Shown here piece by piece: positions 41,250 through 48,091 of a stretch of 48,091 bases of DNA. The notes beneath the pieces were generated by a model. That model was given only the letters and a program-made list of their open reading frames with translations, searched no databases and was not told where the DNA came from. Origin of the DNA: Candidatus Rokuibacteriota bacterium. Lineage in GTDB: Bacteria > Methylomirabilota > Methylomirabilia > Rokubacteriales > CSP1-6. The position numbers were made by a program, and so were the translations under genes. The DNA lies in NCBI GenBank assembly GCA_003220225.1, contig QHRU01000136.1, positions 1-48,091 of the forward strand, written 5' to 3'. Each line of letters opens with the position of its first letter. The stretch's first letter is position 1.

Positions 41250-42530
41250 ATGAAACGGTCTGGGACGTGGGGGCTTCTCAACTGGGCCCTGATCGGGGCC
41301 ACGGTCGGCGCGCTCGTGCTCGCGAGCGGTGGCGTATTCGTCGCCCGGGGCGCCGACCCGATCAAGATCGGCTTCGGCATGGCGCTGACCGGCGGACTCT
41401 CCGCCAACGGCAAGCCGGCGCTGCTGGCCGTGCAGATCTGGAAGGACGACGTGAACAAGCGGGGCGGCTTGCTCGGCCGACCGGTGGAGCTCGTCTACTA
41501 CGACGACCAAACCAACCCGGCCACCGTGCCCGGCATCTACACGAAGCTCCTCGATGTGGACAAGGTCGATCTCATCATCTCCGGCTACGGCACCAACCTC
41601 ATCGCTCCGCTCATGCCCATCGCGATGGAGCGCAAGCTCACCATCCTGGGGATGTTCGGGCTCGCCAACAACGAGAAGTACCGATACCCGAACTTCTTCC
41701 AGATCCAGCCGGCAGGGCCCGATCCACAGACCAGCACGGCCATCGGCTTCTTCGAGCTGGCGGCGACACAAACCCCACGACCGCAGACCGTCGCGATCGT
41801 CGGCGCCGACGCCGAGTACCCGCAGAACGCGCTGGTCGGCGCGCGCGAGCTGATCAAGAAGTTCGGCTTCAAGACCGTCTACGATAAGACCTATCCGCCG
41901 AGCACCGTCGACTACACGCCCATCGTCCGGGCCATCAAGGCCACCAACGCCGACATCGTGTTCGTGGCGTCGTACCCACCGGACTCGGTCGGCATGCTGC
42001 GCGCGGCCCACGAGGTCGGTCTGCAGCCCAAGATCTTCGGCGGCGGCATGGTCGGCCTGCAGTTCACCAGCGTCATGACGAGCATGGGGTCGATGCTGAA
42101 CGGCGTCGTGAACTACGACTTCTGGGCGCCGGAGCCGACGATGCTGGCGTTCCCAGGCATCAAGGAGTTCTTGAACGAGTACCAGGCGCGGGCGGCGAAG
42201 GCGGGCGTCGATCCGCTCGGGTATTACCTCCCGCCCTACTCGTACGCCCTGGTCCAGGTGCTCGGCCAGGCGGTCGACGCCACGAAGAGCCTCGACCAGC
42301 AGAAGCTGGCCGACTACATCCGCGCCACGGAGTTCAACACGATCGTCGGCCGGGTGAAGTTCGGGAAGAACGGCGAGTGGGCCAAGGGGCGCACCCTCAT
42401 GGTCCAGTACCAGAAGGTCCACGGCACGGGCATCGAGCAGTTCCGCGGGCCGGGCAAGAAGGTGGTGCTCTACCCCGAGGAGCTCAAATCCGGCGCCATC
42501 ATCTACCCGTACTCCGCGGCGAAGAACTAG
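41250..42530 (+). CDS. livK: Branched-chain amino acid-type ABC substrate-binding protein
   Basis: A 426-residue exported binding protein of the LivK/PBP1 family. Signal at residues 1-33 ('LIGATVGALVLASGGVFVARGA'). Landmarks: 'IKIGFGMALTGGLSANGKPALLAVQIWKDDVNKRGGLLGRPVELVYYDDQTNP', 'LVGARELIKKFGFKTVYDKTYPPSTVDYTPIVRAIKATNADIVFVASYP'. GAGGG precedes the ATG. First gene of livKHMGF. In soil bacteria such systems import many amides and aromatic compounds besides amino acids; the ligand is not identifiable. Confidence 0.92.
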   Translation: MKRSGTWGLLNWALIGATVGALVLASGGVFVARGADPIKIGFGMALTGGLSANGKPALLAVQIWKDDVNKRGGLLGRPVELVYYDDQTNPATVPGIYTKLLDVDKVDLIISGYGTNLIAPLMPIAMERKLTILGMFGLANNEKYRYPNFFQIQPAGPDPQTSTAIGFFELAATQTPRPQTVAIVGADAEYPQNALVGARELIKKFGFKTVYDKTYPPSTVDYTPIVRAIKATNADIVFVASYPPDSVGMLRAAHEVGLQPKIFGGGMVGLQFTSVMTSMGSMLNGVVNYDFWAPEPTMLAFPGIKEFLNEYQARAAKAGVDPLGYYLPPYSYALVQVLGQAVDATKSLDQQKLADYIRATEFNTIVGRVKFGKNGEWAKGRTLMVQYQKVHGTGIEQFRGPGKKVVLYPEELKSGAIIYPYSAAKN

Positions 42531-42570
42531 CGGGCGCTCCCTGTTCTCCTGGGATCTGCTCGCCAACGCG

Positions 42571-43413
42571 GTGGTCGCCGGACTGCTGCTCGGCGGCTTC
42601 TACGCCGCCGTCAGCCTGGGCGTCTCGCTCATCTTCGGCCTGCTCGACATCGCCAACATCGCCCAGCCCGCCTTCGTCATCCTCGGCTCGTACGCGGCCT
42701 ACGTGATGAACAGCTCCTTCGGTCTCGATCCGATCCTCACCGGGCTCCTCTTCACGCCGGTGTTCTACTTCCTCGGCGCCGTCGTCTATCGCCTCTACTA
42801 TGGGAGCTTCGAGCGCCGAGGCGATGAGTCGCTCCGGGGGCTCGTCTTCTTCTTCGGCGTCCTCTTCATCATCGAAGTGAGTCTGAGCCTCAAGTACGGC
42901 GTCGACTATCGCCTCGTGGACGCGGCCTACATCGGCAAGTCGATCGACCTCGGCGGCGTCGGGATCGCGTTCCGCCTGCTGGTGCCGTGCCTCGTGGGGC
43001 TCGCCATGACGCTGGCATTGCACCTCTTCCTGTCGAGAACGTTCTACGGGCGCGCTGTCATGGCGGTGTCCCAGGATCGCCTGGCGCTGCGGTTGATGGG
43101 CGCCGATCCCGTCCAGATCAAGACCATCGCCTTCGGCGTAGGCATCGCGGCCGCGAGCCTCGCCGGCGCGCTCCTCATCACGATCGCGCCGGTGGTGCCG
43201 TCAACCGACCGCGACTACATCGGCCGCATGTTCGCGATCACGGTCCTGGGCGGCATGGGCAGCGTCGCGGGGACGCTCGTGGCCGCCGTCATCCTCGGCG
43301 TGGCCGAGAGCCTGATGGCGACGTTCTTCGGCCCCTCCTGGTCGCTCGCCGTGTCGTTCGGCATTCTCCTGGTCGTGCTCGCGGTGCGGCCGGCCGGGCT
43401 CTTCGGCAGATGA
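42571..43413 (+). CDS. livH: Branched-chain-type ABC permease LivH
   Basis: A 280-residue membrane permease starting at GTG 42571 in this reading. The preceding codons (S-W-D-L-L-A-N-A) look like the normal LivH N-terminus but contain no ATG/GTG/TTG, so the true start may be non-standard. 'SLGVSLIFGLLDIANIAQPAFVILGSYAAYV' and 'GADPVQIKTIAFGVGIAAASLAGALL' are family motifs, and 'AITVLGGMGSVAGTLVAAVILGVAE' the EAA-like coupling end. Its stop overlaps livM (ATGA). Confidence 0.9.
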   Translation: MVAGLLLGGFYAAVSLGVSLIFGLLDIANIAQPAFVILGSYAAYVMNSSFGLDPILTGLLFTPVFYFLGAVVYRLYYGSFERRGDESLRGLVFFFGVLFIIEVSLSLKYGVDYRLVDAAYIGKSIDLGGVGIAFRLLVPCLVGLAMTLALHLFLSRTFYGRAVMAVSQDRLALRLMGADPVQIKTIAFGVGIAAASLAGALLITIAPVVPSTDRDYIGRMFAITVLGGMGSVAGTLVAAVILGVAESLMATFFGPSWSLAVSFGILLVVLAVRPAGLFGR

Positions 43414-44348
43414 TGGCGCGGCCCGCCCGCGCGCTCCTCGTCGGTCTGGCCGTCGTCGGGGCCGGGATCGTCGTCGCCGCGCTCCGCGTGAACCAGTACG
43501 TCTACTTCGCGGGGTACGTTGTGCTCCAGTATGTCGTCATCGCCACCGCGTGGAACATCCTCGGCGGCTACGCCGGCTACGTCAACTTCGGCACGCCGGC
43601 CTTTTTCGCGCTCGGGGCCTACACCGCCGTCTTCCTCATCCAGTCGACGCGAGCGCCGCTCCCGGTGCTGATCCTCGCGGGCGGGCTCGTCTCCGCCCTG
43701 CTCGGGCTCGGCATCGGCTACCTCACGCTGCGCCTCCGAGGCGTCTTCTTCTCCATCGCGACGCTGGCACTGTCCATCGTGCTGCAGACGATGATAATCA
43801 ACTGGGAGTACGTCGGCGGATCCCGGGGCCTGAGCGTCATCCGCCCGAGCGGTCCTCCGTTCGGCAGCTACGTCACGTTCCTCTTCACGGTGATGGTCCT
43901 GCTCTCCGTCGTTGCGGTGACGGTGGCGCGGTTCATCGAGCGGTCCTGGATCGGTCGCGGGCTCGCCGCGCTGCGGGACAACGAGGAGGCGGCCGAGTGC
44001 ATGGGCGTGCCCACCCTGCGCCTCAAGCTCTTCGCGACCACCGTGAGCGGGTTCTTGCTCGGCGTCGCCGGCGCGCCGTTTCCCTACTACGTGACCTTCG
44101 TCGAGCCGAACTCGGCATTCAATCTCGACTACGCCGTGAACGCGCTCGCGATGCCGATGATCGGCGGGACGACGAGCTGGGTCGGGCCGGTGATCGGGGC
44201 CGTACTGCTAGGGACGGCGCAGCAGCTGGCAACGGTGACGATCTCTTCTGAGATGAATCTGTTCATCGTCGGCGTGGTGCTCGTCGCCTTCGTCGTGCTG
44301 GCACCCGAGGGCATCCTCGGGCTGGTGCGGCGCCTGCGAGGCCGCTGA
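43410..44348 (+). CDS. livM: Branched-chain-type ABC permease LivM
   Basis: A 312-residue permease with about nine membrane segments. 'LQYVVIATAWNILGGYAGYVNFGTPAFFALGAY' and 'LRGVFFSIATLALSIVLQTMI' are standard, then 'RSWIGRGLAALRDNEEAAECMGVPTLRLKLFATTVSGFLLGVAGA' and 'PMIGGTTSWVGPVIGAVLLGTAQQ'. ATG 43410 overlaps the livH stop by four bases. Confidence 0.93.
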   Translation: MMARPARALLVGLAVVGAGIVVAALRVNQYVYFAGYVVLQYVVIATAWNILGGYAGYVNFGTPAFFALGAYTAVFLIQSTRAPLPVLILAGGLVSALLGLGIGYLTLRLRGVFFSIATLALSIVLQTMIINWEYVGGSRGLSVIRPSGPPFGSYVTFLFTVMVLLSVVAVTVARFIERSWIGRGLAALRDNEEAAECMGVPTLRLKLFATTVSGFLLGVAGAPFPYYVTFVEPNSAFNLDYAVNALAMPMIGGTTSWVGPVIGAVLLGTAQQLATVTISSEMNLFIVGVVLVAFVVLAPEGILGLVRRLRGR

Positions 44349-44356
44349 GGCGGGCC

Positions 44357-45082
44357 ATGGCGGGGACCCTGCTCGAGGTGGACGGGCTCACCAAGCGCTT
44401 CGGCGGCTTCACCGCGCTCCATCGGGTGAGCCTGTCCGTGAGGGCAGGCGAGCGGTTCGGCCTCATCGGACCGAACGGATCCGGCAAGACGACGCTCATC
44501 AATTGCGTGTCCGGCGCGCTCGCCGCGGACGGCGGCCGGATCCTCTTCGAGGGTCGTGACATCACCACGCTGGCGGCCCACCGGAGGACCCGGCTCGGCA
44601 TCGTGCGAAGCTTCCAGATCCCGAAGCCGTTCACCAGCATGACGGTCCGCGAAAATCTGGGCATCCCGCTGGAGTACGCGGCGCACGCGCGATCCCAGGC
44701 CGGCGACGCCGACGCCGAGGCCGCGGAGATCCTCCGGACCATCGGCCTCGAGGCGAAGGCGCATCTGCGGCCGGCCGAGCTCACACAGATCGAGATGCGG
44801 AAGCTCGAGCTAGCGCGCGCGATGGCGGCCCGGCCGACGCTGCTCATCTCCGACGAGGCGATGGCCGGGCTCTCGAGCGTCGAGGTGGACGATATCCTGG
44901 CACTGCTCTTCCGCCTGAACGAACAGGGCATCACGATCGTCATGATCGAGCACATCATGCGGGCCGTGATGCGCTTCTCCGAGCGCGTCGTCGTGCTCGA
45001 CGCCGGCGAGCGCATCGCCGAGGGGACGCCGGCCGAGATCGTGAGGAACCCGGCCGTCGAGAAGGCCTACCTTGGTGAGTAG
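44357..45082 (+). CDS. livG: Branched-chain-type ABC ATPase LivG
   Basis: A 241-residue ATPase. Walker A GPNGSGKTT is at about residues 38-46. The signature region reads 'LTQIEMRKLELARAM' instead of the usual LSGG/LSYG, a known LivG-like drift but more extreme here. Walker B is 'LLISDEAMAGL', with the catalytic Glu. The H-loop is in 'IVMIEHIMRAVM'. Eight bases separate it from livM; its stop overlaps livF. Confidence 0.92.
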   Translation: MAGTLLEVDGLTKRFGGFTALHRVSLSVRAGERFGLIGPNGSGKTTLINCVSGALAADGGRILFEGRDITTLAAHRRTRLGIVRSFQIPKPFTSMTVRENLGIPLEYAAHARSQAGDADAEAAEILRTIGLEAKAHLRPAELTQIEMRKLELARAMAARPTLLISDEAMAGLSSVEVDDILALLFRLNEQGITIVMIEHIMRAVMRFSERVVVLDAGERIAEGTPAEIVRNPAVEKAYLGE

Positions 45083-45803
45083 AATCGTGGTCCGTGACGT
45101 GGACGCCGGCTACGGGGCCGTCCGTGTGCTGCACGGCGTGTCCATCGAAATCCGCCAGGGCGAGACCGTCGCCCTGCTGGGCACGAACGGCAACGGCAAG
45201 AGCACGCTGATCAAGTGCATCATGGGCATCGTGCGACCGGCGGCCGGCGAGATCTTCCTCGACTCCGACGGCACGCGGATCGACCTCACGACGAAATCCA
45301 CGGAAGAGATCGTGGGCCTCGGCATCGCCCTGGTGCCGGAGGGGCGCCGGCTCTTTCCCAAGCTGACCGTCGAGGAGAACCTGCTCCTCGGCGCCTACCG
45401 AACGGCCGCGCGCGGCGACATCGAGCGCAACCTCGCCTTCGGCTTCGAGGCCTTCCCGGTGCTCCGTGAGCGCCGACGGCAGCTCGCGGGCAACATGAGC
45501 GGGGGCGAGCAGCAGATGCTGGCCGTGGCCCGCGCGCTGATGTCCTCGCCCCGCATCCTCCTCGTCGACGAGCCCTCGGTAGGGCTGGCGCCCATCCTCG
45601 TGAGCCGGGTGATCGCGAAGATCAAGGAATTGAAGGACCGCCACGACCTGACGGTGCTGATGGCCGAGCAGAACTTCAATCAGGCAACCAAGATCGCCGA
45701 CCGGGGCTACATCATCGTCCACGGCAGGATCGAGTTCGAAGGCCAGAGCACGCAGCAGCTGCGGGACCACGAGCTGGTGAAGAAGTACTACCTGGGCGTC
45801 TAG
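45075..45803 (+). CDS. livF: Branched-chain-type ABC ATPase LivF
   Basis: A 242-residue ATPase. 'VRDVDAGYGAVRVLHGVSIEIRQGETVALLGTNGNGKSTLIKCIMG' contains Walker A GTNGNGKST; the signature is 'NMSGGEQQMLAVARALMSSP', Walker B 'ILLVDEPSVGLAP', and 'VLMAEQNFNQA' is the H-loop region, where Gln/Asn follow Glu as in other LivF. The GTG start at 45075 (a TTG lies one codon earlier) overlaps livG by eight bases. Last gene of the operon. Confidence 0.93.
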   Translation: MSRIVVRDVDAGYGAVRVLHGVSIEIRQGETVALLGTNGNGKSTLIKCIMGIVRPAAGEIFLDSDGTRIDLTTKSTEEIVGLGIALVPEGRRLFPKLTVEENLLLGAYRTAARGDIERNLAFGFEAFPVLRERRRQLAGNMSGGEQQMLAVARALMSSPRILLVDEPSVGLAPILVSRVIAKIKELKDRHDLTVLMAEQNFNQATKIADRGYIIVHGRIEFEGQSTQQLRDHELVKKYYLGV

Positions 45804-45823
45804 CGGCGACGCCCGGCCGCCCT

Positions 45824-45903
45824 CAGGCCATCGCCGTCGCCTCGATCCCGATGCGCGCTCCCCCGAAGAGCCCCGCGGCCTGAAACGTCGTCCTGAGTCG
45901 AGG
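45824..45903 (-). pseudogene. Possible RidA-family C-terminal remnant
   Basis: The minus-strand frame 'LRTTFQAAGLFGGARIGIEATAMA' then TGA resembles the last strand of RidA/YjgF proteins ('FxxAGLFxGARIEIEVTA'). Only about 24 codons remain, ending 20 bases after livF. Short, so moderate support only. Confidence 0.45.
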
Positions 45904-45909
45904 CTGGAG

Positions 45910-45969
45910 TGCTCCCCAAAGTTCTGCTCACAGCTAGGAGCTTAGAGTAGTTTCCGCCCGGTACTCGTG
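45910..45969. repeat. Second dispersed repeat, copy 2
   Basis: Begins TGCTCCCCAAAGTTCTGCTC and ends GCCCGGTACTCG; diverged from 16343-16402. Lies directly beside the RidA-like remnant. Confidence 0.6.
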
Positions 45970-46109
45970 AGCCCCACGGACCCGACGCTCCGGGCCGCGG
46001 CGGAGGCGGTCGGCGGCAGCGAGGCAAGAGGCAAATCCGAAACTCATAGACGCCGGCCTTAAGGAAGGCGTGAACGCGCGAAAGTTTCAGAAGTTTCGGA
46101 GACGTTGTG

Positions 46110-46165
46110 CATGGTGGCCCCAACGGGATTCGAACCCGTGTTTGAGTCGCGCCGCGCTTTCGCCA
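46110..46165 (-). repeat. tRNA-Glu-like 3' end, solitary (copy G)
   Basis: ACGGG-TTCGAAT-CCCGT T-arm, then TGGGGCC, A and CCA on the minus strand. The acceptor strand equals that of the dispersed family but the anticodon region differs (ACTCAAACACGG), and the outer hairpin and inverted ends are absent. A separate or more decayed member. Confidence 0.65.
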
Positions 46166-46335
46166 AAATTCTCGGCGTCTTGGGCGATGTTGAGACCACG
46201 CGAAACCCGTTTGTCCTCAAACATTCGGACGGCTCGGTTGCGATTCCGGGCAGTTAATCAACCGGGATGAAATAGCGGTTTGAGTCCCGACCGCTGCCCC
46301 GAGTTCGCTTTGTTCGTTTTCAGGAGTGCGATTCG

Positions 46336-46737
46336 TCACGCGCCGCCGCCTCCCCCGTTCCCGTTCCTCACCCACTTCGCCTGTGTCGCCGAGCACTGGG
46401 CAGACACCCGCGCGGACGATCGGGCGCCGCGCCCGATAGCTGAGGCCAACGACGCCACGGCCTCCGCCAACGAACGGACGAGCACGTAAGCCGTACACCC
46501 CGCGCCCCAGACCGCCTCCACGATTCGAACGACGGCGCCGAAGGCCAGGAGCGCGATCGCCGCCCAGACGAGCCAGCCAACGAGACGTATCGTGTGCGGT
46601 CGACCGGCCACCAGCGGGCCCCACACGAAGATCACCCCAGCAATCACGAGGACCTTGATCCCGAGCTTGCCCAGCAGCCATCCGCGACTTTCGACGTAGA
46701 CGAGACGGGCCCGAGCGGGAATGACGATTCGGCTCAT
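46336..46737 (-). CDS. Small two-span membrane protein, unknown
   Basis: A 133-residue protein with two membrane segments ('LGIKVLVIAGVIFVWGPLVAG' and 'LVGWLVWAAIALLAFGAVVRIVEAVWGAG') and a Gly-rich C-terminal tail. AAGGAGG lies before the ATG at 46737, a strong ribosome site. The start overlaps the stop of a 62-residue frame upstream (ATGA), so a two-gene operon is likely. No family recognised. Confidence 0.6.
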   Translation of the reverse strand: MSRIVIPARARLVYVESRGWLLGKLGIKVLVIAGVIFVWGPLVAGRPHTIRLVGWLVWAAIALLAFGAVVRIVEAVWGAGCTAYVLVRSLAEAVASLASAIGRGARSSARVSAQCSATQAKWVRNGNGGGGGA

Positions 46738-46922
46738 GCCCGGTTACCTCCTTCCTCGAAATGCCTCATCCAGCCCTCCGCCGCGGACTCTAGCCCGCGG
46801 GATCGGAGCCAGGCGGCAGGCCACGGGTGCCAGTGCGCGGCCATCTGCTCGCTGACTTGGGACGACTGCTTCCCTGCCCGTCCTTCACAAGGGGCACCGT
46901 CGATAGCTCCTTCACCAGACAT
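46734..46922 (-). CDS. Small soluble protein, start uncertain
   Basis: A 62-codon frame ending 'LESAAEGWMRHFEEGGNRA', coupled by ATGA to the membrane protein. The ATG at 46922 has no ribosome site: the perfect palindrome TCGAATAATTATTCGA sits just upstream instead. The mRNA may be leaderless, or a start further in (Met near 'MAAHWHPWPAAW') may be used. Confidence 0.45.
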   Translation of the reverse strand: MSGEGAIDGAPCEGRAGKQSSQVSEQMAAHWHPWPAAWLRSRGLESAAEGWMRHFEEGGNRA

Positions 46923-46924
46923 AC

Positions 46925-46940
46925 TCGAATAATTATTCGA
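46925..46940. promoter_or_regulatory. 16-base perfect palindrome
   Basis: TCGAATAATTATTCGA, AT-rich in a GC-rich setting, two bases upstream of the ATG at 46922. A likely operator or a -10 region for a leaderless transcript. Confidence 0.55.
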
Positions 46941-47204
46941 TTAGGGCCTGACTCCACCCCGGGGTGGGTCCTCGAATTCCAGTCTCCGGAGTGTCGTGTA
47001 GTCTGTCGTGGCGTTGTGCTGACCTCTCGTGCCCTCCCTCCACCGCCCCGTCGATCTCGCGCCTGGAACCGTTTACGCGCCTATGGCTCTCTCTCAAGAA
47101 CGGTCAGCCGCCCCCGCGCGTGTTGGCGTCGCGCCTGGCCAGCCAAGATCTGAATGGCCTTGCATGCTGGAAAGCGCCGCTTACCAGCCATAGTTGCCAA
47201 GACA

Positions 47205-47286
47205 CCGCGGGCGGCCGGCGGGGTCAAGGGTCGCCGGAGGCGACGAGCGCAGCGAACTTGCCCTTGACGCTGCCACCCGCCCGCGG
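47205..47286. repeat. Large nested inverted repeat
   Basis: Outer arms CCGCGGGCGG (47205-47214) and CCGCCCGCGG (47277-47286), inner arms GTCAAGGG (47223-47230) and CCCTTGAC (47261-47268), and an innermost TCGCC-GGA-GGCGA hairpin (47231-47243). No gene covers it convincingly. It may be a structured RNA, a REP-like element or an element end. Confidence 0.65.
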
Positions 47287-47397
47287 AAAGTGGGCAGACC
47301 TGAAGCGTAACCATTCAGAGGCGGACAAAGGTTTCGCGGGTAGGAACTCGGCGAGAGCACGGGACCCGGTCGGAGCAACCGAACGACATAGCGCCAG

Positions 47398-48091
47398 TCA
47401 ACTGGGCGCTTTGAAGCCCTGGAGTCGACTCGAGAACACGCGGAAGAGCCTGTAGAGCTCGAGCCGGCGCGTGTCGTTATAAGCAACTCGCTTCTCCTCG
47501 GCGAGGATCTGTTGGATGGGCCAGGCGTATTCGTCGTCGATCGAGGCGAGCACGGCGCGGACCGGGGCGAGCGATCCACGGCGAGCCAGGGCCGCGACTT
47601 CTTGACCGAGCAGGTACGCCCCCGCCTCATCGTACGAGACAGGAGTTCCGTCCACTTCCAGCTCACCGATCTCGTAACGACGAGGATCCGGTTCGCTGCC
47701 GTAGAGTTCGAAGCAATGGACGATGTCGATGAGGTCGCGAACCCGCTCGGCCCTCCGGTCGTTGTAGGAGACGAACTTCAGCAGTATGCAGGCCGCTACT
47801 GAAGCCATCGGAACGACAAGATCCCCAACCTGCTCCCGACGTGCGGATTCGAAGGCCTCCTCGAAGCCGCGAGTGCTCATTACTCGATCCTGCCCTGGCC
47901 ATTCCAGGGCGTCGCCGGGTGCGAGAGTTCTGCTGTAGGGGATCAAATCGAGCTCAGCCGGGCCATACTCGAGTCGGTGAGGCACGCGCGCTTGCCGGAA
48001 GCCCGCGCCGAGTAAGCGCCGCTTCAGGTCCTCGTATTCTTCCCAACTCGTCGCGCGCACAACCACGTCAACATCGCGTGTCGTGCGACCC
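47398..48091 (-). CDS. AbiEii-like nucleotidyltransferase, partial at window edge
   Basis: The C-terminal 231 codons of a protein that runs off the right edge. The edge sequence reads 'GRTTRDVDVVVRATSWEEY', the usual (R/T)T-(K/R)-D-(I/V)-D motif of nucleotidyltransferases, followed by 'LDLIPYS' and 'VPMASVAACILLKFVSYNDRRAERVRDLIDIVHCFE' (with the K and D motifs of AbiEii-type proteins). AbiEii is the toxin of type IV toxin-antitoxin/abortive infection systems, but many relatives have no antitoxin. The partner, if any, would lie to the right, outside this window. Confidence 0.8.
   Translation of the reverse strand, partial: GRTTRDVDVVVRATSWEEYEDLKRRLLGAGFRQARVPHRLEYGPAELDLIPYSRTLAPGDALEWPGQDRVMSTRGFEEAFESARREQVGDLVVPMASVAACILLKFVSYNDRRAERVRDLIDIVHCFELYGSEPDPRRYEIGELEVDGTPVSYDEAGAYLLGQEVAALARRGSLAPVRAVLASIDDEYAWPIQQILAEEKRVAYNDTRRLELYRLFRVFSSRLQGFKAPS

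Noticed and set aside
41118-42566. 482-codon minus-strand frame opposite livK
   Set aside because: Antisense shadow; livK has signal peptide, ribosome site and operon context.
1-48091. CRISPR array, rRNA genes, complete prophage or complete insertion sequence
   Set aside because: No regular direct-repeat array, no rRNA sequence and no phage structural genes were seen; transposase sequences are N-terminal fragments only.

Overview
The window is GC-rich (roughly 60-70%) bacterial chromosome with short intergenic gaps inside operons, frequent GTGA/ATGA stop-start overlaps and GTG starts. The gene mix is dominated by ABC and TRAP uptake systems, amidohydrolases, an F420/FMN luciferase-like oxidoreductase, a CheB-CheR-PAS protein, a KaiC-like ATPase and a c-di-GMP class riboswitch. 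That mix recalls uncultured soil lineages such as Rokubacteria/Methylomirabilota or deltaproteobacteria. This is inference from gene content only: no rRNA or other marker gene is present.

Layout. 1-4.1 kb: flavin-binding PPOX-fold protein, then a conserved control region (DnaA-type boxes, short inverted repeat, sigma70-like promoter) in front of a 1030-residue CheB-CheR-PAS protein. 4.1-6.3 kb: membrane protein and a secreted lectin-fold-like protein, the latter preceded by a GEMM-I (cyclic dinucleotide) riboswitch. 6.8-9.6 kb: complete TRAP transporter operon dctP-dctQ-dctM. 9.6-13.4 kb: decayed region with an IS orfA remnant, a 366-bp copy of part of the LLM gene found at 20.5 kb, a broken phzF, a GIY-YIG protein and a small conserved protein behind a strong 5'-UTR hairpin. 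13.4-15 kb: peptide-type ABC binding protein. 15-17.6 kb: more remnants (DUF3800, MFS). 17.9-21.4 kb: alpha/beta hydrolase, amidohydrolase and LLM oxidoreductase. 21.5-23.5 kb: remnants (PIN domain, MalG-type permease). 23.6-25.2 kb: Tat-exported amidohydrolase. 25.4-28.5 kb: an alcohol dehydrogenase cut off by a second copy of the control region, which leads into a small protein, a winged-helix protein and a KaiC-like ATPase. 28.7-36.8 kb: eight-gene minus-strand operon of a MerR-XRE-cupin regulator, a polyamine-type ABC importer and pxpB-pxpC-pxpA (5-oxoprolinase). 37-40.5 kb: membrane protein, then a lower-GC cassette of VWA protein, PP2C phosphatase and kinase-like protein (TerY-P-like triad) with broken genes on both sides. 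41.2-45.8 kb: complete branched-chain-amino-acid-type ABC operon livK-H-M-G-F. 45.8-48.1 kb: remnants, a small membrane-protein operon behind a perfect palindrome, a large inverted repeat, and a nucleotidyltransferase running off the right edge.

The unifying oddity is a family of at least six dispersed elements of about 80-140 bp. On the minus strand they carry a tRNA-Glu-like 3' half (CTC anticodon-loop remnant, T-arm, acceptor 3' strand and CCA) but no matching 5' half. They sit in the same gaps as the broken genes. Together with a shorter second repeat and a 99%-identical gene-fragment duplication, they suggest a genome shaped by repeated insertion, duplication and decay around otherwise intact uptake operons.
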